A stretch of DNA of 39,736 nucleotides from Streptosporangiaceae bacterium (GTDB lineage: Bacteria > Actinomycetota > Actinomycetes > Streptosporangiales > Streptosporangiaceae). The DNA lies in the NCBI GenBank assembly GCA_030038495.1, contig JASHOV010000167.1, positions 1 through 39,736 of the forward strand, in the 5' to 3' direction. The notes under the pieces were generated by a model. That model was given only the letters and a program-made list of their open reading frames with translations. It ran no database searches and was not told the origin of the DNA. The translations under genes were made by a program, and so were the position numbers. Shown here piece by piece: positions 23,939 to 30,861 of the stretch; within the stretch, counting starts at the first letter, position 1; every line of letters starts with the position of its first letter.

Positions 23939-24610
23939 ATGCATCAGAAACTCGACTGCCTGGCCAAGACAGGCTACGTCGTACTCAACGATTACCGCGG
24001 GCCGGCGATCCCGTCGGCCGAGTGGGAGTCGCTGGAGTATATGGACTGGAAGAGCGGCGGCGACACGAACTTCGCCCCGCTGGCGTCGGCCACCGGCCAG
24101 ATGGACTGTCGCGGCTTCTGGGATCACGGCAAGGCCGACAAGTACGGGCTCTGGACCTCCAACCGCGACATCGCGCCGAACCTGACCCGCTACGTGGAGG
24201 AGATCGGCGGCAACTATGGCCGCGTGCGGGTCATCAAGCTCAACCCGAGCGACGAGGCGACCGCACTTCGGCAACTGCACCGCGACGACAACAACCGGCT
24301 CAACCCTGAGGGAACCGGCTGGGTTGTCAGGTCCTGGCTCGAGCTCGACGACACGGCCGGCCAGTCCCAGTTCATCCTCCGCGAGGACAAGGATGACCCC
24401 AGCACCGAGACGCGGATCACGCTGCATCCCGGCATGCAGCTCCTGATCGACACCGAGCGGCTCTGGCACGTCGTCTGGCACCCGGGCCCGCGGCCCAGGT
24501 ACTCCCTGATCACCTCGTGGGAGACCGACAAGGTCATCGACCACTGGATCAAGCGGGAGACGCGCAAGGACAAGGCGGGCAGCCGCCAGCTGCTGGGCGC
24601 GCGCCGCTAA
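23939..24610 (+). CDS. Putative Fe(II)/2-oxoglutarate oxygenase
   Basis: A 223-residue soluble protein. It contains L-H-R-D-D-N-N at about residues 118-124, which offers an H-x-D pair. About 70 residues later come R-L-W-H-V-V-W-H and then P-R-P-R-Y-S-L-I-T-S-W. This H-x-D...H...R order and spacing fit the iron and 2-oxoglutarate ligands of the double-stranded beta-helix oxygenases. The family is inferred from this pattern only; a non-catalytic cupin is possible. ATG 23939 is chosen for the GGGGGA site five bases upstream; GTG 23894 would add 15 residues. A strong hairpin follows the stop. Confidence 0.6.
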   Translation: MHQKLDCLAKTGYVVLNDYRGPAIPSAEWESLEYMDWKSGGDTNFAPLASATGQMDCRGFWDHGKADKYGLWTSNRDIAPNLTRYVEEIGGNYGRVRVIKLNPSDEATALRQLHRDDNNRLNPEGTGWVVRSWLELDDTAGQSQFILREDKDDPSTETRITLHPGMQLLIDTERLWHVVWHPGPRPRYSLITSWETDKVIDHWIKRETRKDKAGSRQLLGARR

Positions 24611-24637
24611 GCGCTCGCATACGGGCAGCACCGGGCA

Positions 24638-24669
24638 GGCCCGGCGGGAGAACGTGGTCCCGCCGGGCC
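24638..24669. terminator. Bidirectional hairpin terminator
   Basis: A perfect 12-bp stem (GGCCCGGCGGGA with TCCCGCCGGGCC) around the 8-base loop GAACGTGG lies between the convergent oxygenase and murJ genes. It lacks a T-tract, as is usual for actinobacterial terminators, and can serve both strands. Confidence 0.8.
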
Positions 24670-24692
24670 CGCTCATTCCTGGGCCGCTGATC

Positions 24693-26438
24693 TCAGCGGC
24701 GCAGCCGCGCCCGCACCAGGTCGGCCAGGCCGGTCAGCTCCCGCACCCGGAAGAAGTACGCGAGGGCCACGTAGGCCAGCAGAGCGCAGGTCCCCGCCAC
24801 GGTCACCGAGACCAGCGCGCTGGCGCGGCCCTGCCCCAGCAGCCGGTCCGCGGCCACCGTGATCGCGAGCGCGAGGACGGCCGCCGGGATCGCCGCCGCA
24901 TGCATTCGCAGCAGGCTGGCCCCGATGTCGCGCCCGGCCAGGCCGTGCAGCCGCCGCCGGAGAATGAACCAGGCCAGCGCCGAGCCAGCAACGTTCCCCA
25001 GACCGAAGGCAGCACCGAGGCCGGCCACAATGAGGCCGGGCGGCAGCAGATCAAGCGCGAGGTAGCAGCTCGCGACGTTCACGAGCATCGTCGCGACGCC
25101 GATGAGCGCGGGCGTCCGGCTGTCATGCGAGGAGTAGAAGACGCGCAGCTGCAGCTGGAAGATCGTGTACGGGACCAGCCCGAGGCACAGCACGGCAAAC
25201 ACCTGGCCCATGTACCGCGCGGTGGCAATGCTGGTGGCCCCGTGGGCGAGGAAGACGACGGCGAGGGCCGGTCCCAGGACCGCCAGCACGAAGGCCGACG
25301 GCACCACCAGCACCCCCGACAACCGGACCCCGGTCGAGAAGTCGGCCTTCACCAGGCCGGACTGCCGCGCGGCGGCATGCGCGCTCATCCGCGGCAGCAG
25401 GGCGGTGATCACCGAGATGCCCACCACGGCATAGGGCATCTGGAACAGCTGCCAGGCGTAGGCGAACGGCGTGTACCCCGCGCCGTAGCCGACGCGCGCC
25501 TGGGCCGCCAGGACGCTGGCCTCGTTGGCGACTCTGGTGGTGACGAACAGCGTCACCTGCGTGGTGATGATGTAGCCGAACATCCAGCCGGCCATGTGCC
25601 AGATCTCCGCCAGCTCGGTCCGGCGGAAGTCGAATCGCGGCCGCCAGCGGAACCCGACGCGGCCCAGCGACGGCAGCAGCGCGGCGGTCTGCGCGGCCAC
25701 GCCGATCGTCGTGCCGAGAGCGAGCAGGCGAATCTCGCCGGGGCTGATCGTCGCGGGCTGGACTCCGAACCCGGCGACCGCGATGAACCCGAGCAGCACG
25801 CCGCTGACCACGATGTTGTTGACGACCGGGGCCCACATCGGCGCCGCGAACGACCCGCGGGAGTTCAGGATCGCCCCGGCCAGCGAGCTTACGCCGTAGA
25901 AGAAGATCTGCGGGATGAAGAAGTAGGCGAAAACGACCATCAGGTGCAGCTCCGGCCCGGAGACCGAGCCGCCGTACAGGTCGACGATGGGCCTGGACGC
26001 CAGCGTCGCTGCGACGGTGATGCCCAGCAGGGCCATCGTGATCAGCGTGAACATCCGCTGGTCGTAGGAGCCGGGGGGTTCGGGGGGTTGCCCCCCCGGG
26101 TCGGCAGCAGCCTCGCCGTGGTCTCGCCCGCGGCTGGACGCCGACACCAGCAGCGGCACGATAACGCTGGTGAGGATCCCGCCCAGCATCAGGTTGTAGA
26201 CCGCGTTCGGCAGCGAGTTGGCCACGTTATACGCGTCGGCGAGCGCGAAGCCGCCGAGCGCGTAGGCCTGGATGAGCGTGCGCACCAGGCCGGTGACCCG
26301 CGAGGCGAGCGTGCCGAGCGCCATCCCGCCGCTCGACCTGGCGATGCTGCCGCCAGCGGTGCGGCGACGAGCGCCGACCTGGGCGTCGTCGCGCGCCCTG
26401 GTGGGCTGGCTCGCCTCGGACGGCAACGGTGTCGTCAT
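24693..26438 (-). CDS. murJ: Lipid II flippase MurJ
   Basis: A 581-residue multi-pass membrane protein of the MVF/MurJ family, which moves lipid-linked peptidoglycan precursor across the cytoplasmic membrane. After a hydrophilic N-terminus come about 14 hydrophobic segments. The first helix region has the family signature A-L-G-T-L-A-S-R-V-T-G-L-V-R-T, and L-P-N-A-V-Y-N-L-M-L-G-G follows. Others include N-N-I-V-V-S-G-V-L-L-G and Y-S-S-H-D-S-R-T-P (loop before a late helix). Many actinobacterial homologues have a long regulatory C-terminal extension; this one stops soon after the last helix (R-A-R-L-R-R). A G6/C6-rich tract lies in the loop after the second helix pair. ATG 26438 is chosen; GGGGGA lies about ten bases upstream. 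The open frame continues far upstream, but that part overlaps the opposite-strand oxidase. Confidence 0.88.
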   Translation of the reverse strand: MTTPLPSEASQPTRARDDAQVGARRRTAGGSIARSSGGMALGTLASRVTGLVRTLIQAYALGGFALADAYNVANSLPNAVYNLMLGGILTSVIVPLLVSASSRGRDHGEAAADPGGQPPEPPGSYDQRMFTLITMALLGITVAATLASRPIVDLYGGSVSGPELHLMVVFAYFFIPQIFFYGVSSLAGAILNSRGSFAAPMWAPVVNNIVVSGVLLGFIAVAGFGVQPATISPGEIRLLALGTTIGVAAQTAALLPSLGRVGFRWRPRFDFRRTELAEIWHMAGWMFGYIITTQVTLFVTTRVANEASVLAAQARVGYGAGYTPFAYAWQLFQMPYAVVGISVITALLPRMSAHAAARQSGLVKADFSTGVRLSGVLVVPSAFVLAVLGPALAVVFLAHGATSIATARYMGQVFAVLCLGLVPYTIFQLQLRVFYSSHDSRTPALIGVATMLVNVASCYLALDLLPPGLIVAGLGAAFGLGNVAGSALAWFILRRRLHGLAGRDIGASLLRMHAAAIPAAVLALAITVAADRLLGQGRASALVSVTVAGTCALLAYVALAYFFRVRELTGLADLVRARLRR

Positions 26439-26621
26439 GCAGGTAAATCCCCCGGAGTACGCGACCCGGTGCCCCCGCGCCCAGGCTGCGCTGACGAGCC
26501 TAGCGGCTCGCGATCGGGACGCCGCGGCGGAGGTGGGGCGTGTCCGGGCAGCGGATAAATGGGAGCCTTTACGCCAAGACGGCGGAGGTGGCCTTATCAT
26601 CACCGGGATCAGGGAGCGGAC

Positions 26622-27842
26622 ATGAGATTGCGCGAGATCGGCGAGCTGGTGCGCTGGCCGAGCTTCGAGCCTGACCGCCACCGCAGGGTGCTCGCCCGTT
26701 GTCATGACCTCGATGACCTGCGCGTGGCCGCCCGGCGGCGGCTGCCCCGGCCGGTTTTCGACTACGTCGACGGGGCCGCGGACGAGGAGATCTCGCTGCG
26801 CGCCAACCGCGCGGCGTTCCAGAGCTGGCAGTTCCGGCCGCGAGTGCTGCGTGACATCGCCGATCCCGACCTGCGGGTGTCGGTACTCGGGCGCGAGCTG
26901 TCGGTGCCCTTCGGCCTGGCGCCGACCGGATTCGCGCGGATGATCCATCCCGAGGGCGAAGTCGCGGTAGCGCGCGCGACCGCGGGCCGCGGCATCCCCT
27001 ACGGCCTGTCGACGACCGGTACCACCACGATCGAGCAGCTCGCGGCCACCGGCCACGAGGAGCTGTGGTTCCAGCTGTACGTGGCCCGCGACCGCAAGCT
27101 GGTGCACGCGCTGCTGGACCGGGCGGCCGCGTCCGGCTTCCGGGCGCTCGAGGTCACGGTCGACACGCCAGTCTCGGGCCGGCGCAGCCGGGATCTGCGC
27201 GCCGGGCTGACGCTGCCGCCGACCCTCACGGCGCGCAGCCTGCTCGGGATCGCGGCCCGCCCCGGCTACTGGCTGGCCGCGCTGCGTAACCCCGCGCTCG
27301 GATTCGCCAACGTCCAGCCGCCTGACGGTGCCGCGTACACCACGATCGCGGGCATCACGAGCCTGTTCGACCCGAGCCTGACCTGGGACGACATCGACGA
27401 TGTCCGCGCGCGCTGGCCGGGCCCGCTGCTGATCAAGGGACCGCTGGGCCCGGCCGATGCCGTCCGCGCGGCGTCGGCCGGGGCCGACGGCATCCACCTG
27501 TCCAACCACGGCGGCCGCCAGCTCGACCGGTGCATCCCGCCGGTCGAGCTGATCCGGCCGGTGCGGGAAGCGGTCGGCGAGCACATCACGCTGGTAGCCG
27601 ACTCGGGCATCCGGCACGGTGCCGACATCGCGGTGGCGATCGCCCGCGGCGCCGACCTGTGCATGGTCGGCCGGGGTTACCTGTACGGGCTCGGGGCCGC
27701 CGGTCAGGCCGGAGTCGAGCATGCGACCGACCTGCTCGCAGCCCAGCTGCGCCGCACGCTCCAGCTCCTCGGCGCGGCCAGCATTGCCGAGCTGCGGCGA
27801 TGCGGGGACGAGCTGGTAGTGCCGGGCGACGGCCAGCACTAG
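26622..27842 (+). CDS. FMN-dependent alpha-hydroxy-acid oxidase
   Basis: A 406-residue TIM-barrel flavoprotein of the lactate/glycolate oxidase and L-lactate dehydrogenase (LldD) family. Diagnostic parts: F-D-Y-V-D-G-A-A-D-E-E near residue 45, L-A-P-T-G-F-A-R-M, W-F-Q-L-Y-V, L-L-I-K-G-P-L (Lys for FMN N1), and H-L-S-N-H-G-G-R-Q-L-D with the catalytic His and Arg. D-S-G-I-R-H-G-A-D and V-G-R-G-Y-L-Y-G-L bind FMN phosphate. AGGGAG lies before ATG 26622. It oxidises an L-2-hydroxyacid to a 2-oxoacid; the acceptor (O2, quinone or a carrier) is not clear. It precedes the monooxygenase gene by 26 bp and may share a transcript. Confidence 0.9.
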   Translation: MRLREIGELVRWPSFEPDRHRRVLARCHDLDDLRVAARRRLPRPVFDYVDGAADEEISLRANRAAFQSWQFRPRVLRDIADPDLRVSVLGRELSVPFGLAPTGFARMIHPEGEVAVARATAGRGIPYGLSTTGTTTIEQLAATGHEELWFQLYVARDRKLVHALLDRAAASGFRALEVTVDTPVSGRRSRDLRAGLTLPPTLTARSLLGIAARPGYWLAALRNPALGFANVQPPDGAAYTTIAGITSLFDPSLTWDDIDDVRARWPGPLLIKGPLGPADAVRAASAGADGIHLSNHGGRQLDRCIPPVELIRPVREAVGEHITLVADSGIRHGADIAVAIARGADLCMVGRGYLYGLGAAGQAGVEHATDLLAAQLRRTLQLLGAASIAELRRCGDELVVPGDGQH

Positions 27843-27868
27843 CCGTCTAGCCGGGCGGCTCGGTCCGG

Positions 27869-29332
27869 GTGATGATGTACAGCATGCTGAGGACGGGCCA
27901 GGAATATCGCGAGTCACTTCGAGACGGGCGACAGGTCTGGATAGACGGGGAGAAGGTCGCCGACGTGACCGTGCACCCGGCGTTCAAGCCGATCGTGGAT
28001 ATCCGCGCACGCATCTACGACCTCGGCCATATGGAGGCTACCCGCGATCTGATGACCTATGCCGACGACGAGACCGGCGAGGTCTGCGCGATCGGCTCCA
28101 AGCCACCGAAGACGAAGACGGACTGGCATCAGAAGCGCCGCGCCGTCGACGCCATGCTTGACGACGCTCGCGGTGTTGTCACCCGAGTCGGCGACGAGAC
28201 AGTCGGTGAGATGTGGTCGCTCTTCGACGGCCAGGAGGTTCTCAACCAGATCAACCCGGCGTTCAGCGAGAACATCAGGCGGCACGTCCGCCGCGCCACC
28301 CTGGAGGATCCGTTCCACGTCTCGGCCAACACCGACCCCAAGGGCGACCGCTCGATGTGGCCGCAGGACCAGGACCCGGACGTGCTGTTGCGTGTCGTCG
28401 GAGAGAACGACAACGGCATCGTCGTCCGCGGGGCCAAGTTCGAGACGGCAGCCGCGTACGCCCACCAGGCGTTCGTCAAGCCGACCATCGCCGAATGGAA
28501 GACCCAGACCCATTCCGAGTACGCCGTCGGCTTCCGGGCCGACATGAGTGCCGCCGGCGTCAAGCACATCTGCCGGTCGGGCTTTGCCGCCACCCGCCCG
28601 GCAGCGGACTATCCGCTGGCCAACCGCGTGGACGAGGTCGACACGATGATCGTGTTCGACAACGTGCTGATCCCCTGGGAAGACGTGTTCTTCTACCAGC
28701 ACATCGAGGCGGCAGCATTCATCCGCGCGACGCTGCACCGGTACAGCATCTTCCCTTACGTGCAGCGCTACCTGCGGTGGGCGGACTACCTGCTCGGCTT
28801 CGCGTACGCCAACGCCCGGCAGACGGGCACCAAGATGCACCAGGGTGTGCGCGAGAAGATCGCCGAGGTCGCGGCCTACCGGGAGGGGATCAACGCGTTC
28901 CTGGTGGCGGCGGTCGAGCTCGCCGAGCCCAGCCCGGCCGGCCTGCTGATGCCCCACCGGCAGACGATCTACGCGGGGCGCATGTTCGCATGCTCGAACC
29001 TGCCGCAGATCGTGCACACGGTCCGTGACCTGGCCGGATGTCAGATCAGCCTCATCCCCAGCGCGGCCCAGTTCGCCGACCCGGAGACAGCGGGCTGGCT
29101 CAGCAAGTACTTCGCCGTCGGCACCGTCGAAGCCGAGGAGCGGCGCAAGCTGCTCGCGTTCGGCCGCGATCTCCTTAACTCGGACTACGCCACGCATCGC
29201 CTGACGTTCCAGCTCTTCGCCCAGTCTCCCCCGTTTTCACATCGGCTCGCGGTCTACAACAACTACGACTTCGAGCCGGCGACCAGCCTGGTGATGGACG
29301 TCGCGAACCTCAAGACCGTGGACGGGATGTAG
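27869..29332 (+). CDS. HpaB-family flavin-dependent monooxygenase, oxygenase component
   Basis: A 487-residue protein of the 4-hydroxyphenylacetate 3-hydroxylase (HpaB) family, related in fold to acyl-CoA dehydrogenases and 4-hydroxybutyryl-CoA dehydratase. Family parts include R-T-G-Q-E-Y near the start, a D-P-F-H-V-S-A-N segment, P-L-A-N-R-V-D-E-V-D-T-M-I-V-F-D-N-V-L-I-P-W-E-D-V-F mid-protein, and C-terminal F-A-V-G-T-V-E-A-E-E-R. No Fe-S cysteines of the dehydratase type are evident, favouring a monooxygenase using FADH2 from a reductase. No HpaC-like flavin reductase is next to it. Three in-frame starts (GTG 27869, ATG 27872, ATG 27875) cannot be told apart. It is followed after 3 bp by a RidA gene, so the pair probably works on one, perhaps nitrogen-containing, substrate. 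Confidence 0.85.
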   Translation: MMMYSMLRTGQEYRESLRDGRQVWIDGEKVADVTVHPAFKPIVDIRARIYDLGHMEATRDLMTYADDETGEVCAIGSKPPKTKTDWHQKRRAVDAMLDDARGVVTRVGDETVGEMWSLFDGQEVLNQINPAFSENIRRHVRRATLEDPFHVSANTDPKGDRSMWPQDQDPDVLLRVVGENDNGIVVRGAKFETAAAYAHQAFVKPTIAEWKTQTHSEYAVGFRADMSAAGVKHICRSGFAATRPAADYPLANRVDEVDTMIVFDNVLIPWEDVFFYQHIEAAAFIRATLHRYSIFPYVQRYLRWADYLLGFAYANARQTGTKMHQGVREKIAEVAAYREGINAFLVAAVELAEPSPAGLLMPHRQTIYAGRMFACSNLPQIVHTVRDLAGCQISLIPSAAQFADPETAGWLSKYFAVGTVEAEERRKLLAFGRDLLNSDYATHRLTFQLFAQSPPFSHRLAVYNNYDFEPATSLVMDVANLKTVDGM

Positions 29333-29335
29333 GCA

Positions 29336-29869
29336 ATGGCCACCGAAATCGTCATCGGGGGACATCGCCGGATCCGCCCCTTCAGCACCGCCGATACCTA
29401 TCCCGAGCAGGACCTCGGCAATGACCTCTGCCAGGCCGTCGTGGCGGGCAACACCGTGTACCTGCGCGGGCAGGTCGCCCAGGACCTCGACACCAGCGAG
29501 AACGTCGCGGTCGGCGACGCCGCGGGGCAGGCCCGGAAGGTGTGCGACAACATCCTCCTGCTGCTCGCCGAGGCCGGGGCCGGGCCCGAGCACATCGTGA
29601 GCTGCCATATCTACCTCACCGACATCCGGCACCGCGAGCCGGTGTACCGAGTGATGGGCGAACGGCTGCGCGGCGTGTTCTACGTCTCGACGGGGCTGGT
29701 GGTGCAGGCCCTGGCTCGCCCGGAATGGCTGGTCGAGGTCGGCGTCGTCGCCGTGCTGCCCCCCAGGGCACAGCACGGGCAGGCCGCGGTCGGCAAGGCA
29801 CTGCAGCCTGCCGTTGAGCCGTACGCCAAGCCGTTCGGTCAAGAGGCGGAAGCCCAGCATGGTGAATGA
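29336..29869 (+). CDS. RidA/YjgF-family protein
   Basis: A 177-residue protein. The RidA fold is clear: V-V-A-G-N-T-V-Y-L-R-G-Q-V-A, then Q-A-R-K-V-C-D-N-I-L-L-L-L-A-E-A-G, I-V-S-C-H-I-Y-L-T-D-I, and A-L-A-R-P-E-W-L-V-E-V-G-V-V-A-V, with the Arg and Glu usual in imine-hydrolysing members. A C-terminal tail of about 35 residues beyond the fold is unusual. RidA proteins hydrolyse reactive enamines/imines or act in ring-opening pathways. Three bases separate it from the HpaB-type gene, implying that it processes the product of that enzyme. Confidence 0.88.
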   Translation: MATEIVIGGHRRIRPFSTADTYPEQDLGNDLCQAVVAGNTVYLRGQVAQDLDTSENVAVGDAAGQARKVCDNILLLLAEAGAGPEHIVSCHIYLTDIRHREPVYRVMGERLRGVFYVSTGLVVQALARPEWLVEVGVVAVLPPRAQHGQAAVGKALQPAVEPYAKPFGQEAEAQHGE

Positions 29870-29946
29870 CCCGAACCCGAACGTGCAGGAACGCCCAGCA
29901 AGGAGCCCGGCGGCGGCTAGGACCTGGGCAGCAGGATCTGACCGAG

Positions 29947-30234
29947 TCAGCCGGCGACCTCTTCGTGGCCCGCGACAGTCAGCCAGGTCACTGTGGCAGG
30001 CTCGCCGACCCAGACCGCCCTCAGGTCATCCTTGAGGATCTGGACGTGGGTGGGCGCGATGGCGAAGTGCCACGCAGCGCCGCCGGCCGGGTCAGGGAGC
30101 CACGAGCCGTGAATCTGCTCGGTGAGATAGGTCAGCAGGTGGATGGTGACAGCCAGCTTGCCGCGGTTCAGGGTCGAGTCACTGGCGGCGACGGTCAGGA
30201 CCACGTCGGACGCCTGCCCGGCGGACTGGGACAT
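29947..30234 (-). CDS. Hypothetical protein, 95 residues
   Basis: A small soluble protein that I do not recognise. It reads M-S-Q-S-A-G-Q-A-S-D-V-V-L-T-V-A-A-S and later W-H-F-A-I-A-P-T-H-V-Q-I-L and L-R-A-V-W-V-G-E-P-A-T-V-T-W. ATG 30234 is well supported by GAGGAGGAAG just upstream, so translation is likely. It is convergent with the RidA gene. Confidence 0.65.
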   Translation of the reverse strand: MSQSAGQASDVVLTVAASDSTLNRGKLAVTIHLLTYLTEQIHGSWLPDPAGGAAWHFAIAPTHVQILKDDLRAVWVGEPATVTWLTVAGHEEVAG

Positions 30235-30318
30235 GATCTTCCTCCTCGGGTGCGGAACACGTGCTCGCGGCCCGTCCCAGGGCAGCCGCCACGGGTAGCG
30301 CCCGCCGAAGTCAGGGCG

Positions 30319-30334
30319 TTCCGGCCGGAACGAT
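30319..30334. promoter_or_regulatory. Perfect 16-bp palindrome, possible operator
   Basis: CGTTCCGGCCGGAACG reads the same on both strands. It lies about 85 bp upstream of the minus-strand 95-codon gene, a fitting place for a dimeric repressor. No regulator gene is adjacent. Confidence 0.4.
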
Positions 30335-30521
30335 CCCACGACCCGCGCCGGTCTGGTAGCCGACTCTGACCAAGCTTCGCGCCGCGGTGCCTGCGAGCAT
30401 CTCGCAATCGGCATGCGGCCGCCTGCTCACGAACTCAATAGTTGTAAATGGCCCATCGAGCCGATCATCCGACTGCTGCGCCCGGAAGTGAAGGGGCGCC
30501 GTTATCGCTGTTGCTCGTGGG

Positions 30522-30614
30522 GCGGATGAGCATGTCGTTGACCGAGACGTGCGGCGCGCCCGCCGCCCGATTACCCGCCCTGGCCAGCGCGAGCAGCCGG
30601 GAGTCGTCAAGCTC
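30522..30614 (-). pseudogene. Fragment of a 2-oxoacid dehydrogenase E2 acyltransferase gene
   Basis: About 31 codons read E-L-D-D-S-R-L-L-A-L-A-R-A-G-N-R-A-A-G-A and then P-H-V-S-V-N-D-M-L-I-R. This resembles the E2 catalytic domain block (D-x-x-x-L-L-A-L-R ... S-V-N-D-L-L-I-R-A). Similarity stops at R, and nothing upstream looks like a lipoyl domain. It is either a relic of a lost dehydrogenase operon or a chance match. The rest of 30235-30752 holds no gene I can support. Confidence 0.35.
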
Positions 30615-30752
30615 TGGCTGCCCGGGGTCCGCCCGCGACCCGGCCCGGCAGCCGACCGCGGTAGCCGACCCCGGTAGCCGGCGGCAGCGGTCAGGCTGTG
30701 GCGGCGGAGTCCCCTGCATAATGGTTCAGTAACCTTCCACAGGAGGCATAAC

Positions 30753-30848
30753 ATGACAGATCGCCGCAGCAGGCGTGAGTTCTCAGGTCTGATCCGGGCG
30801 GAGCTCGCGACGCTAGGCGCGAGCCGATTTGCGCACGAACTAGCCTGA
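30753..30848 (+). CDS. 31-residue peptide gene ahead of a P450; candidate RiPP precursor
   Basis: ATG 30753 is preceded by AGGAGG at 30741-30746, the best-placed ribosome site in this part of the window. The peptide reads M-T-D-R-R-S-R-R-E-F-S-G-L-I-R-A and then E-L-A-T-L-G-A-S-R-F-A-H-E-L-A, ending at TGA 30846-30848. The P450 gene starts 13 bp later. The N-terminal part is basic and helix-prone; the C-terminal R-F-A-H has an aromatic and a His two apart. Tiny precursor genes directly before a P450 are the layout of biarylitide- and cittilin-type peptides, in which the P450 cross-links aromatic or His side chains. Those known cores normally use Tyr or Trp, and here the aromatic is Phe. A translation-coupling leader without a peptide product is the main alternative. 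Confidence 0.5.
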   Translation: MTDRRSRREFSGLIRAELATLGASRFAHELA

Positions 30849-30861
30849 GGGGATCGCTGCG

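Noticed and set aside
24654-26558. Long plus-strand frame (634 codons)
   Set aside because: Antisense to murJ, with low-complexity Arg, Gly, Asp and Gln content and no recognisable domain.
26439-27917. Upstream extension of the murJ frame
   Set aside because: It is antisense to the FMN oxidase gene and lacks MurJ features; murJ starts at 26438.
29859-30035. Short frame starting at an ATG inside the end of the RidA gene
   Set aside because: The start overlap looks like coupling, but the frame soon runs antisense through the 95-residue gene and shows no family pattern.
30717-30722. CATAAT as a -10 box for the 31-residue peptide gene
   Set aside because: The position is plausible, but no matching -35 box is found at the right spacing, so I did not list it as a promoter.
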